NCBI GenBank assembly: GCA_032871835.1
Contig: CM065296.1
Coordinates: forward strand, 17,314,001-17,378,000
DNA from: Dipteronia dyeriana
Taxonomy: Eukaryota > Streptophyta > Magnoliopsida > Sapindales > Sapindaceae
Direction: 5' to 3'
Length of the DNA stretch: 64,000 nt
Shown here one piece after another: positions 1-11,242 of this stretch. The notes under the pieces are model-generated. The model did not search any database. It saw nothing but the letters and a program-made list of their open reading frames with translations, and was not told where the DNA came from. The position numbers were made by a program, and so were the translations under genes. Position 1 is the stretch's first letter. Every line of letters begins with the position of its first letter.

Positions 1-940
1 AGATCTAGGCTAGCTCAAAGCTTATCCTCATTGCTTCCAAGCTCAAAATGTTGAGCTCTGAAGAAGGTTAGTTTGTACTTGATGGGAAGAACTGTTTCAA
101 CCTCGAAGGTTAAAGAATAGGGCATTTCTCTGGTGGTTGTTCTTTTTATAGTATGGTAAGCCCAGAGGACCTCGGGAAGCTCTTCGGCCCATCTGCCCTT
201 TCTCTGTTGTAACTTCTTTTTCACAGCATCTTGATAGTTTTATTGGTGGATTCCACCAGCCCATTAGTCTAAGGATGGGATACTGAGGTGAATCTAAGGT
301 CGATTCCCAAGCCTTTGCAAAAGTCCTTGAATCAACCATTATCAATCTGTTTTCCGAGGTCAGCTATAATGATAAGAGGGGTCATGAACCTACAAACTAT
401 ATTGTTTTTGATGAACTTTATTATGTTATCTTCTGATATCTGGAAGAGTGGTCCAGCTTCGACCCATTTTGTAAAATAGTCGACTGCTACAATAGCATGT
501 TTGGCTTGTCTATGAGCGGTTGGAAGTGGACCAATCAGGTCAACTCCCTACATAGCAAAGAGGTAAGGAGAGCTGAGAGGTGACAGAAAATCCTGTGGGA
601 GGTGGCTCAAGTTGGAAGTCTTCTGACATGGTTCACAAGATTGAACAAAGTTCCTTGCATCCTGTAGAATAGTTGGCTAGTGATACCCCATGCAAAGTAC
701 CTGATATGCTAGACCTTCACCACCAACGTGGTTCCCGTATTCCCCAGAATGAACCTCTCTTAATGCCCATTTGGCATCATCAAGATGCAAACATCGCACC
801 AAGGGAAGGGATATGCCACTCCTCTAGAGGTATCCATCTACCAGGTAATATCGGACTAAGAGCCTCTTAATTCTTCTGGCTTGGTCGGGCTCCTCAAGAA
901 TCCTTCCTTATTGGAGATAAACCATTATTTGGTCCATCCA
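1..940 (-). pseudogene. gypsy-Z integrase, decayed, C-terminus cut by window
   Basis: Integrase would join the element cDNA to chromosomal DNA in the nucleus. The open piece at 15-224 (69 aa, starting MKKKLQQRKGRWAEEL) matches the region after the catalytic core in gypsy-B (47690-47900), including the motif LPEVLWAY. Upstream on the minus strand, the core start GVDLIGPLP is readable near 520-550. It is preceded by a TAG at 548-550 where the other copies have Trp (MWGVDL). The zinc-binding N-terminal part is recognisable at about 670-870 but is not open. Several frameshifts make it non-functional. Confidence 0.8.
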
Positions 941-1640
941 GCATGGCTATCGATCTAGGGTATAAGACCTATTACCCGCTACTGTGCTTGGTAGGGAGAT
1001 CACTTTGAGAGGGACTCCCTGTGGTAAGGCCTGGCCATCATTCGCATATATCTTGGCAAGGACGTCAGCTCGATGATTCTGTTGTCGATGCACCTGCTCG
1101 ATCTTAAATCCCTTGAATTTGATCTTAAGCAGCAGAACTAGCTTCAAGTAGGCAATCATGTTATCCCCTTAGGCCTGATAGTCCCTAGAAACCTGATTAA
1201 CTATGAATAATGAGTCACTCTTGACCTGAAAGTAATCAATCGCGAGTTTGACGGCCGCGTTCATTCCGGCTATGAGAGCTTCATACTCTGCTTCATTGTT
1301 AGTGGCCTTAAATTTGAATATGAAATAATGGCAACACTCAGTCCCCTCTAAGTCTATCAGGACTATGCCCGTACCTTACCCCGCTTGCCCGGATGCTCCA
1401 TCAGTGTAGAGGATCTTTGACTTACAGTCTACCGACCGATTGTCAGATTCTGGAATCTTCTTAGGTGCTATATTCGTTACTGTGGAGATAACTTGGCCTG
1501 GGGGCACTGAGAGCTCTGCCATAAAGTCTACCAAAGCCTAGGCTTTAATTACGGTCCTAGGTTTATACCTTAAATTAAACTAGCTGAGTTCCAGGGCCTA
1601 TAAAACTAGCCTTCCGGACATGCCCGACCTTTGCAGAAAT
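941..1640 (-). pseudogene. gypsy-Z second RNase H (archaeal-type position) and linker, decayed
   Basis: This lies between the RT-linked RNase H and integrase, the place where Tat elements carry an extra RNase H; that placement is family knowledge. The open piece at 947-1159 (70 aa) contains NHRADVLAKI, which holds the last acidic residue of the fold. Further upstream on the minus strand, motifs corresponding to NEAEYEAL and KSDSLFIVNQV can be read at about 1200-1310. Stop codons interrupt the domain. The role would have been RNA degradation in RNA-DNA hybrids. Confidence 0.7.
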
Positions 1641-2930
1641 TGTTAGAGAGGTTGGTTCGTCACTACTACTATTGAGTGAGCTTGAAAGTAGAGACAGAGC
1701 TTCCTTATCGAGGTCACCAGGGTATAGGCGAGCTTCTCCAGAAGGGTCTCATTCTTTTCTGGCTTGGTTAGGGTGTGACTTACGTTGTAGATGAGTCGTT
1801 GGACCATATCCCCACAATCCTTGACCAAGGCGCCATTCACTGCAGTTTTAGAAACTGACAAGTAGATTTACAGCCCCTCTTCCGGACTTGGCTTGACCAG
1901 TAACGAAGGGCTTAACAGATACTTCTTAAAGCTTGGAACGCTAGCTCACTCTCCTGGTCCCATTTCATGTTCCTTCCCTGCTTGATAGCTTTGAAAAAAG
2001 GGAAACATTTATCGGTGGAACGAGAAATGAAACTGTTGAGCGCTGCTAATTACCCGATCAATACTTGAACCTGTTTGAGTGACGTGGGGGATTCTAGATC
2101 CAGGATAGCCTTGATATTTTATGGGTTAGCCTCTATTCCTCTCTCATAAACCATGAAGCCTAGAAACTTTCCTACAGTTACCCCGAAGGCACATTTGGAG
2201 AGGTTCAATCTCATAAGGTTTTCCCTTAGGAACATGAAAGTTCTGAGAAGGTCGTCATGATGTCCTTCTATGGTTGGTGACTTGGTAATCATGTCGTAGA
2301 TGTACACTTTCGTGGATCTTCCAATCTCAGGCTTGAACAGCCTATTGACCAATCGTTGATATGTAGCTATCGTATTCTTAAGCCCAAACGGCATCACCTT
2401 GTAGCAGTATAGACCTTGCCCTGTGATGAAGCTGGTCTTGTCTTGGTCAGCGGGGTGATCTGGTTGTACCCCGAGAATGCATCCATGAAGCTTAAAAGCT
2501 TGTTTCCAGACATGAAGTCAACCATACCCGGTTGAGGTCGGTGTCATCGATGCACATACGCTACTTCCCATTCACCTTCATGAGTATGACCATATTGGCG
2601 ATCCATTCGGGGTAACATGCCTCTCTGATGAAGCCTGCTCTGATCAACTTGTCCAATTCTTCCTGAACCGCAACATTTAATTTGACGTTAAAGTGATGCC
2701 TTTTTTGTTTGACGGGATTAAAGGTCGAATCCATTGCCAAACGGTGAGCATCCAATGACATCTGGATCTCAGGCATATCGTCGTGACTCCATGTAAAGAT
2801 GTCATTGAATTCCTTGAGAAGCCCGATTAGACCCTCCTTCATTCCTGGTTCGAGGGTGGCTCTGACCTTGACGACCTTCGAGGGGCTATTCATCCAAATG
2901 GGTATCTCTTCTAGCTCATCCATTGAATGC
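1641..2930 (-). pseudogene. gypsy-Z reverse transcriptase and linked RNase H, active site lost
   Basis: Three open pieces follow in order on the minus strand. 2923-2561 (120 aa) is the RT N-terminus with SKVVKVRATLEPGMKEGL and GFIREACYPEWIAN. 2397-2119 (92 aa) is the RT palm and thumb, with PFGLKNTIATYQRLVN. 1861-1643 (72 aa) is the RNase H start, with GALVKDCGD. The usual catalytic motif YIDD reads YIYD here, so one of the paired aspartates has become tyrosine; gypsy-A and gypsy-B keep YIDD at the same place. The stretch at 2398-2560, which should carry the first catalytic Asp, is out of frame. The copy cannot be catalytically competent. Confidence 0.88.
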
Positions 2931-4163
2931 CCGTTGACTTATTCCCTACTCTGCTTCTCTTCATCTGGAATCCTGGGATCATCCTCTAGGTGATTTATGG
3001 GCTCTACATCCTCCAAGGTTATCCTGAGTGTACCCCATCCTACATCGTCGTAACCTGTACAAACTATTTCGCTAAAGCTGTCAGGTTGGCAGACACTGTA
3101 TAGTATTTCCTAGCTGCTTACTGGTCACCACATATTTCCCACACCTTGTCTCCTACTGGAAACTTTAGGATGTTGTGATAAATGGACAAAACCCCCTTCA
3201 AGGATGACAAGAAAAGTTTTCCTAATATCGCATTGTAGGCCGATGGGGTATCCACCACCACGAAGTCCGTCAAGATCGAGTCCCCAGTGAATCCATATAG
3301 CGGGGTTGTGCGGCTATTATAACACCACTGTTTCGAATTTAGCTTCTCCAAAGTATCTCTAAAAAGGATGTCGACGCTGCTGCCTGTGTCGACAAGCACA
3401 CAGTGGACCATATAGTTGGCAATCTGTACCCTGATCACCATGGGATCATCATGAGGTTGCACGGTGTGGTAGACATCCAACTCAGTAAAAATAATCTGTG
3501 CAGACTGAGAGAAGTCAGCTGGGCTCTGGTCGACCTTAAAGATACCTCGCCCTTCATCTACATGAGGGAACTTCCTCGCATGGTATTTTTTAAAAGTTTT
3601 GGAGGTGCAAGCCAATGTGGGCCCTTCACTAATGGTGTGTATCACCTGGATTTGCTGTATCAAATCCATCTGCTCCCTTTTTCTCTTATCAGTGTGCTCA
3701 CGGATCTCAGTTTGTACTTCTCTCCCAGTCTGAATATTATCCCTAACTTGCTGCAAGAACTCTATCAAGCATCCTCTCATTATCAGAGCCTCGATATGAT
3801 TACATAGGTTATAGCACTTTGAATTGTTGTGACCCACGTCTTCATGGAAGTCACAAAATTTATACCGGTTCCTCCTATCGACGAGGGCTTTCATGGGTGC
3901 GGGCTTCTGTAGTAGCCCCTTATCCTGGATGGAAAGGTAGATCATTTCACGGGATGCATTTAAGGGGGTGTAGTGATCGTATCCTCTCTCATCTCGCGTT
4001 ATAGGGGCTGCTGTCCTAGAAGAAGGTGAGGCCTGCGAATGGGTTCGCCTTACAGGGTACCTGTCTTGCTTGGGTTGAGAAACAGGGAAAGGAATGGTTG
4101 ACCTATTGGGAGGTTTGTTCTGATTTTTCTGAATTGGTTCAGGTCTGAAAGTTTCCTTCTTCT
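2931..4163 (-). pseudogene. gypsy-Z gag C-terminus and aspartic protease, mostly one open frame
   Basis: The 275-aa frame at 3945-3118 fuses the end of Gag with the protease. Near its start lies a zinc-binding CHHC arrangement (CDFHEDVGHNNSKC: C-x2-H-x4-H-x4-C). The protease motif VLVDTGSSVDIL sits in the second half and is followed by YGFTGDSI and TDFVVVDTPSAYNAILG. Compared with gypsy-A and gypsy-B, about 22 residues between GDSI and TDFVVVD are missing, which also removes the site of the stop shared by those copies. 3946-4163 is decayed Gag ending where copia-A inserted. 2931-3117 is the protease-RT linker without an open frame. Confidence 0.85.
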
Positions 4164-6366
4164 TGTTGGGATTATGCTCGATAGCAAGAGTATAATAATG
4201 TATTTGACAATCTTTTCTATTAATAAAGGGATTTCTTGTTTAACAAATCTTATAGCTTTTATAGTTTAATTATTATAATTGTCAAAAGTAATAATCATAA
4301 GGTCAAAAGACTACGAGAAATGAAGAATTGTTCATACATCTAGATATGTATGAGGTAGACACAATTCTTTAGTTAGTCTTGAATAATATTCACAACTTAA
4401 GAAAAAGGTTGGGCGCCTTTATCTTGTAAAAGTTATAGATTCTTTTGCTAGCATTTGAGTGGGATCAAACGTGTTCTGATGAGTCTAAAATCATCAAAGT
4501 GTGGTGTCTTTGGGCAAAAACATCAAGTGCATTGGGTGCATTGAATCAGATCATAATGAAATCCTTTATCTAGAACCGTTAATGGATAAAAGTTTTCATT
4601 TGAAAACAATCGGAGAGTCTATCTCAACCCTGAGATAAATTATGGACTTATGGTTGCAAGTGTTATCATTTGAGCTATCAATGAGTACGATTATATAGCA
4701 TAGTCTATCCTCAATAGTATGGTGGTATTTAATTGTTAATTGATAGATGACTTCATTTATAGATATGGACATTGTGGCTCCATTTATTAAATGAGAGTAA
4801 AATATCATCATATGGATGTTTTGAGGTATTGGATATTAAATCTTAACGTTAAGTTTTCAATAGTGTCTATTGAAACATGGATTCTGGACAAGTCAAAATA
4901 TCCAAGTTCAAAATGTGGTCATATGAGTAAATATGGTAACTTGGAGAGCTATAGGCAGTCTATGAGCTCTTGACGATTATTGGTATTCTTCACGAGGATA
5001 CACTTTCTCCATTAAGATTGTCTAAGGTTGGAATGAGAACTATTAACTTATTCTATCTTTATTTAAGAGTTCAATTTTAGTTCTTTAGTAGAATGAACTA
5101 AAATTAATAGATTGGACCTAAGTGAATCATTTGTTGATTGTGATTAGGTTATGTCTATTGAAGCTTAAATTTAGATAGCCCGCGAAGATCCCCAATCTAC
5201 ATGAACTTGCATGGATCACTTGATATATTCTACCAGACTAATTTAAAGGTCCATCTAGAATTGTATTAAGGCATGTGGACTTGTTTCTTTTTGTAAGAAT
5301 GGGTCTAGTTCACATGTGGACTTTTTATTAAGCTCCAATGGATTTAATAAAATAAGAAAAATAATATATATGCCTATATAATGTCATGGGCGGCAAGGCT
5401 AATATATAAAAGCCTAATATATTGTTTTTTATATTATTATTTAATTAAATAGAAATTAATTTATTTATTGATTAATTAATTATTTAATTAAAAGTCAAAA
5501 TCTTTTTTCTAATAGGAGAAGGTCTCCTTATATTATACTATTGTTGGTAGTATAATTGATATTAAAGACTATATTTGATAAGTAGTTAAATAAAATGAAT
5601 TATTTATCTAGTCAAATTAGGAAGTCTTTAATATGGTCACAAATACACTAATGAGTTGGATTAGGAGTCTTGGTGTAGGAAAGAATTCGTTTAGGAAAAG
5701 GATTCTTGGTCACTGAGTAAATCCACCTAAGAATAAGATTCTTGCCTACCAAGTAAATCCTCTTTAGGAGAGGATTTGTGAACATATAAATATAGGTTGT
5801 AAATTTTGACCAAGCCTTAGTTTTTGGTATGAGAAGTTGTTTTTTATTTATTATTTTATTGTTATAAAAAAAAACTTTGTCCAACTCATTGTGTGAAGAA
5901 TTCGGCCAAGCATAGAGAAAAGAGGGAACGTTTTTGTTTTCGATAGTACACTAGTATCCTTTGCATCAAAAGGGTTTTGTGTACAACATCGAATCAAGGT
6001 TCACACAGATTTCAATCAAATTGACTGGTAATTCACAAGTGACCAGACGTTCTTGGTTTTTCTCTTGGAGGATTATTTTGACTAACAAAGAAGAAGACTT
6101 TGTTTGTTTCCATCCTCACGTATACAATTTAAAGAAAGGGAGCCCACACTCCTAGGTGATTCACGTTCGTTATTGGATTGGAAGATCTTGCGGATTCAAT
6201 TAGACGTTAGTTCAATCGTTACAAAAAAAAGGGTACGATACTTTTTTTATATACATCAATTAATCTAGGGTTAAGGTTCTTGTTTTTAAAAAGGGAAAAA
6301 TTTTATTTTTACTAAACACTATTTTTTTTTAAAATTCACACTTCCGTTGAACAATTTTCCCTAATA
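4164..6366 (+). repeat. copia-A 5' LTR, 2203 bp
   Basis: The LTR starts TGTTGGGATT and ends TTCCCTAATA, an imperfect inverted terminal pair (the usual CA end has become TA). A primer-binding site follows directly. The left junction interrupts gypsy-Z gag sequence (minus strand) in the middle of a recognisable stretch. It is AT-rich with no coding ORF. The short ORFs in it are not conserved and I do not count them as genes. Confidence 0.75.
5785..5792 (+). promoter_or_regulatory. Candidate TATA box of copia-A LTR
   Basis: TATAAATA lies about 580 bp before the LTR end, downstream of a long AT-rich U3. No second copy of this LTR exists in the window to test conservation. Confidence 0.35.
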
Positions 6367-6367
6367 T

Positions 6368-6380
6368 CGGTATCAGAGCC
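6368..6380 (+). other. copia-A primer-binding site (initiator Met tRNA type)
   Basis: CGGTATCAGAGCC differs by one base from the usual copia primer site TGGTATCAGAGC, which is complementary to the 3' end of initiator methionine tRNA. It lies one base after the LTR end. Confidence 0.8.
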
Positions 6381-6547
6381 AGGTTGTACCCTTAGTTAAT
6401 TTATATATGTGTACGTGAATCTTTTTCTTTTCATTGTATATATGTATGTTTTAGAAACATATGGCACTCTAGGTATTCGTATATATGTTTACATTGGAAT
6501 GTATGGATATATATATATATGTGTGTGTGTCTGTGTATGTGTGTGTG
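6381..6547 (+). repeat. copia-A leader with TA/TG microsatellite at gypsy-A insertion edge
   Basis: This AT-rich leader ends in an (AT)n-(TG)n tract from about 6508 to 6547, directly against the gypsy-A LTR. Microsatellite change here may explain why no target-site duplication is visible for gypsy-A. Confidence 0.6.
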
Positions 6548-7837
6548 CGTTAATAGCAAAATTTGGCTGAAGGACCAAAGACATTTTCCACTCTCCTAGC
6601 TAAGATCGAAGCCCGAATTCACCATTTATTGAACCCCGGACATGCCATAAATCTACACCGCAGAAGTGAGGAAGGGTCATCGAGCTTCAGAACTATCAGG
6701 GATGAAGCTCGACTTGACCAGGTTGAACCCTCACGCGAACACTGGAGTTCAGCCAAAGCCCGATGCGTGGTTATCCAAGCTTCTCGAGATCACCTAACAT
6801 GGAACCCCGCTTTCTGGGGGCCTGCCTCCAAAAACACCCCATGAAAGTAAGGAAAGGTCTCCGAGCTTAGGAAACACTCGAAGTGAAGCCCTACAAACAA
6901 AGCGAGCTCTTTCCAGGTCAAGGCTTCTCGAGGTCAGATTTTACTCGTAGCCTAAGTCAGAAGCCCACCAACCTCTCCAGAAGCCTGCTGTCCTCATCAG
7001 ATACGAAGAGAGTCTCTAAGTGGATTAGATTCATGATGTAGCTAATGTTCCAATTTGCTAAGGGACGCCTGTAACCTACCTGGACATGAAAGAAGAATCT
7101 CACCTAATCCACACTACCCCCAGTAAGTTCCAACAAGGCCATCCCAAGCTTCTGAGACCATAACTAAAGCATGGGTCTACCTCGCCCTACGAAGCAACGA
7201 ATACCTAACTCGAAAACCTCTATGAAGAATCATGCCGTGAATACACACAAAATCCTATCCACATTATAACGAACATTAAACTCTACATAAATGTAAGACA
7301 AGAGTTTGATTCCAAAAAGGAAACAAACTTATCTTCGTCAACGATATTCTTGAGCGATATTCTTGAGTCCGTTATATATTCGAAGTCAACGACTTTTAAA
7401 TTGAGGATCCCGCTCGATAAAGAGGGAACAGATTCAGAGAATCGTGGCGGGTGATACACTTGTTCAAATGGATTAGACCATGTATAAATACAATAGAAAA
7501 AAAAAGAGAAAAATTGGAGAGGACGACGAGATTAAGATAGGGAAGAGAGCCTAAATTCTGTGATCAGAACACGACCACCATTGTATCTACTATTCGACAG
7601 GCACGAGGTTGCCACCCCTTATGTCCTAGAGAGATTAAGAGAGTATTTGAGAGATTTCTGTATACCACGAGTGATCGATAATTAAAATATCATTTGCCAT
7701 CACATTAGTCATCGAAGATTCATTTCAATCTTAAAAGGCCAGATATCTAAGGCATTGTCCCCGGCCACCACCTCCTTGGTAGTGGTCTAGAGGGTGTTGA
7801 TTGGAATTTCTCATCTTAAGCAAATTTCCCGTTAACA
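6548..7837 (+). repeat. gypsy-A 5' LTR, 1290 bp
   Basis: It begins CGTTAATAGC (TG changed to CG) and ends CCCGTTAACA. It aligns along its length with the 3' LTR at 22385-23652. The 93-aa ORF at 6563-6844 lies wholly inside the LTR and is not conserved as a frame, so I do not call it a gene. Confidence 0.9.
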
Positions 7838-7842
7838 CTTTC

Positions 7843-7860
7843 TGGCACCGTCTGTGGGAA
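7843..7860 (+). other. gypsy-A primer-binding site
   Basis: TGGCACCGTCTGTGGGAA follows the LTR after five bases. The equivalent place in gypsy-B (40222-40239) reads TGGTGCTGTCTGTGGGAA. Placement and conservation mark it as the primer site; I do not assign the tRNA species. Confidence 0.75.
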
Positions 7861-7911
7861 ATAACCACACTACCATTTTTATATTCACAAGTTCGTTATT
7901 TTGTAGTAATC

Positions 7912-9830
7912 ATGAGGCTTCGCTCCTCCCAAGGACAACCCGGTGCATTATGACAACCTTTAGCTACTTCGACACGAAAGGTCCCGAAGAAAAGAAAATA
8001 ATCCAGGCTCCATAGTCAGGTCCCAGACTAGCCAGCCATTATGCGGGCTTTGGATCCCCCTATGGTAAGCCAGGCCATGTTGGACCAACAAGCGGCAGCC
8101 TTCGAGGTAAACGCCTACCTTTAACTACTCGCTGAGGGTATTACTGTCCAGCAAGCAAACCACTGCAATAGAGGAGAACCAAGCAAGTCCGGGTCTCGGC
8201 AACCCGCCTTTGATCACCTGGGACCTACCCCTTCAGAGCCATCTCATAATAGAACATGACCCCAACCCTCGATACGGGGTAGGTTAGGGCCCATGCACGC
8301 TATTCCCAAAGCACCGCCACGTTACCAACCAAGACAAGTTAAATCGCGGAGGACATCGTTCTCGAGAGCGGTGAGAGTTTCTTCACCCAAAGACTTCAAG
8401 GAAGGAAGCCTGGACTAGAGAGGAAGAAAGCCAGCAAAGCCCCCTAATCAGATCCCATCCGTAGAAGGAATAGGGTAGAGGTCGCTAGCTTATCAGAAGG
8501 GTCTGACAGTGAGGAATCTGAGATTAATTCAAGGAAACCCGAGAACAAACGTCTGAGAGACCAGTTGGCAGAGCATCAGAAAGAGATCCAGCAGATGAAA
8601 AGGGGGAAGTACAAGGAAGACAAGAAAGATCCTCTAAGTGAGATGAATGCTCCATACACCAGAAGGATCCGGAATGTGGAGTTCCAGCAAAAATCCAAAA
8701 TGCCGACTGATAGATTCACCTGGACAGAGGATCCCTTGAGCCACTTGGAGAGCCTCATCCAACAGATGAAAGTCTAGAACACAACCCAGGCCACCATGTG
8801 CCGGATGTTCCCGACTACGCTGACGGATTATGCTAAGACCTGGTTTAGAAAGCTAACCCTGGCAGTGTGAATTCCTTCACAAAGCTATCAACTATTTTTT
8901 GCTCGTAATTCCAGGGAGTTAAACCCCGAGTGAAGGATCCAATCCATCTACAGTACGTGACCCATGAGAGATGAGAAACCCTCCCGGTTTATGTTTAGCA
9001 ATTCAACAAGAAAGTCATCCAGATGGGGGTCTTCACGGAGAAAAAAACCTTGGCCAATTTAAGGAGGAACTTGTGGGTGGGCAAGCTTTTTCGGTCTTTT
9101 GTCAAGCGGCCTCCAAAGACCTACCAAGAAGCCTATGATCGGGCTCAAGAGCAAATTGTAGTCGACAAACAACTCAAGGACAAGATGGAACATGACGATA
9201 TGAGAGCCATAAAGCAACAAAATATGGAAGCTCTCAAACGATAGCAAGCTCAGAAAAGCCAGAACAAACCCCCTAATAGGTCGACGTATCGCTTCCCTAT
9301 TTCTCAACCTGGATCGGAAAGGTATCCAGCAAAACAAACTCCTCAGCGGGCTTCACCTTCTCTCAAGACAGTGTCCCCAATAGCTCGAGATGAGAAAGGA
9401 TATGATCATTACACCCTCTTAAATGTATCCCGTGAAACAATCTATCTCGCCATTAGGGATAAGGGACTACTATAGAAGCCCGTACCCATGAAAGCCCTGT
9501 CGATAAGAGGAATCGTTATAAGTATTGTGACTTTCATTAAGACGTGGGACACAACACTTCAGAGTGCTATAACCTATGAAATCAGATCGAGGCGTTAATA
9601 AGGGGAGAATGTTTGGTAGAATTATTACATTCAGGTTACGGATAACATTCAGACCGGAAGGGAAGTGCAAGCCGAGATCTGCCATCATGCTGAGAAGAGA
9701 AATGGAGGACAGGCAGATCGGATGCAACAAATCTAGGTAATAATTCCAGGAAAAATCTCTTGAGGAAAATCCCCTCGTGTAGATGAAAAATGAGGTATCT
9801 TCAAGGTCGACCAGAGCCCGACCAACCCTT
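7912..9830 (+). pseudogene. gypsy-A gag, multiple frameshifts
   Basis: Gag would form the virus-like particle in the cytoplasm. The start ATG at 7912 (MRLRSSQGQPG) is chosen because gypsy-B begins identically at 40295. Open pieces are 8565-8777 (70 aa: basic, then DPLSEMNAP and DRFTWTEDPLSHLESLIQQM) and 9023-9244 (73 aa: GVFTEKKTLANLRRNL and RPPKTYQEAYDRAQEQI). Between them, frames give TLTDYAKTWFRKL of the Gag core. The CHHC zinc motif region is at about 9515-9570 with a stop inside it. About 1.9 kb in all, with at least five frame breaks. Confidence 0.82.
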
Positions 9831-9835
9831 CCCAG

Positions 9836-10459
9836 TTGTCACGGATCATTTTCATCGAGGTGGACGTCTATAACACAGTGCTGCCTCATGATGACCCCAT
9901 GGTGGTCACAATGCAGATTGCCAACTTCGTGGTCCATCGCGTGCTCGTTGACACAGGCACCAGCATCGACATCCTCATCAAAGATACTTTGGAGAAATTG
10001 AATTTGAAACATTGGTGTTACAATAGTTACACCAGCTCGCTGTATGGATTCACTGGGGACTCGATCATACCTGAGGGATCGAAGATCCTCCCAGTAATTA
10101 TTGGAACATCCCCCCTTCAGTAAAATATTATGACAGACTTCATGGTGGTAGATACCTCATCGGACTACAATACGATACTGAGAAGACCTTTCCTGTCATC
10201 CTTGAAAGGTCCTATCCATCTACCACAACGTCCTAAAGTTCCTAGTAGGAGACAAGGTGAGGGAGGTACGTAGTGACCAGTAAGCAGCCAGGATATACTA
10301 TGCAGTGTCTGCCAACGCAACAGCTCTAGCAAAGTAACTTGCCCAGGTGAGAACGATCCAGGATGGGGTAACATCTGTATTAACCTTGGAAGATATATAA
10401 CCCACAAATCACCAAGAGGATGACCCCGTGATGCCAGAGGAAGAGAAGAAAAGAAAGGA
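9836..10459 (+). pseudogene. gypsy-A aspartic protease with an internal TAA
   Basis: The protease would cut the Gag-Pol polyprotein. The 95-aa frame at 9836-10123 carries VLVDTGTSIDIL, with the catalytic Asp at about residue 39, and YGFTGDSI. It ends in TAA (10121-10123) after SPLQ, but the same frame continues directly with NIMTDFMVVDT and later RPFLSSLKG. Gypsy-B has the same TAA at the same codon. After that, a frameshift leads through a degenerate linker to the RT at 10460. Confidence 0.82.
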
Positions 10460-11242
10460 ATGGGCCAACGGTCATCTAGGCATGAGCTGGAAGAGATTTC
10501 CATCTTGATGGGCGATCACTCGAAGGAAGTCAAAGTCGGAGCCACCCTTGAACCAGGAGTGAAGAAGGGTTTGATCGGGCTCCTTAAAGAATTCAATGAC
10601 ATATTTGCTTGGAGTCACGATGAGATGCCGAGAATCTCGATGTCTTTGGCTGCTCACATATTGGCAGTGGATCCGACCTACAAGCCCGTCAAACAGAAAA
10701 GGCGTCATTTTTACCCTGAAAAAAATGTTACGGTTCAGGAAGAAGTTAACAATTTGACCCAGACGGGCTTTATCATAGAAGCATGCTACCTCGAATGGAT
10801 CATCAACGTTGTCATAGTCACAAAGGCGGATGGGAAATGGCGCACGTATGTCGATTATACCGACCTAAACAGAGCATGTCCGAAAGACAATTTTTCTCTA
10901 CCAAAAATTGATCAGTTGGTTGACTCCACCTCAGGAAACAAGCTCCTAAGCTTCAGGGATGCATTTTTAGGATACAACCAGAATATGATACACCCCGCCA
11001 ATCAGGAAAAGACCAGTTTCATCACCGGACGGAGTCTGTATTGCTACAAGGTGATGTCGTCCGGGCTTAAGAACACGGGGGCTACATATCATAGGTTGGT
11101 CAATCGGCTGTTCAAGCCCAAAATTGGAAGATTAGTGGAGGTGTACATCGATGATATGATCACCAAGTCCTCAACCATTGAAAGCCATCAGGACGACCTT
11201 CGCAGAACTTTCGTGATCTTAAGGGAGAACCAGATGAGATGA
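10460..11242 (+). CDS. gypsy-A reverse transcriptase domain, 260-aa open frame, catalytic residues kept
   Basis: This RNA-dependent DNA polymerase domain would copy element RNA to DNA in the particle. The order is: a linker with VGATLEPGVKKGL (about residues 25-40), the RT entry with GFIIEACYLEWI, the palm with VDYTDLNRACPKDNFSLPKI, the first catalytic Asp in FRDAFLGYNQN, LKNTGATYHRLVN, and YIDDM carrying the paired aspartates. The frame breaks after RENQMR (11240-11242), where the thumb continues in another frame (NPSKYAFGVT). It is one part of a former polyprotein, and its upstream and downstream parts are broken, so no functional product is expected. The start Met at 10460 is only the first Met of the open stretch. 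Confidence 0.85.
   Translation: MGQRSSRHELEEISILMGDHSKEVKVGATLEPGVKKGLIGLLKEFNDIFAWSHDEMPRISMSLAAHILAVDPTYKPVKQKRRHFYPEKNVTVQEEVNNLTQTGFIIEACYLEWIINVVIVTKADGKWRTYVDYTDLNRACPKDNFSLPKIDQLVDSTSGNKLLSFRDAFLGYNQNMIHPANQEKTSFITGRSLYCYKVMSSGLKNTGATYHRLVNRLFKPKIGRLVEVYIDDMITKSSTIESHQDDLRRTFVILRENQMR

Larger units (their letters stand above)
1..4163 (-). mobile_element. gypsy-Z: truncated Tat-like Ty3/gypsy element, outermost host of the nest
   Basis: Read on the minus strand from 4163 to 1, the order is gag C-terminus, protease, RT, RNase H, second RNase H and integrase, which is the Tat-lineage order. It aligns domain by domain with the two plus-strand gypsy copies further on. The left end is cut by the window; the gag end is cut at 4163, where the copia-A LTR begins. 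The missing gag N-terminus and 5' LTR should lie beyond position 64000, because copia-A does not finish inside the window. Frames are broken by stops and indels throughout, so the element is dead. Confidence 0.9.

Noticed and set aside
6368..6380. tRNA-like sequence
   Set aside because: It is a primer-binding site complementary to the tRNA 3' end. No cloverleaf can be formed, and the same block follows every copia LTR here.
6543..6547. Target-site duplication for gypsy-A
   Set aside because: Left GTGTG and right ATCTA do not match. The left side is a microsatellite and may have changed since insertion.
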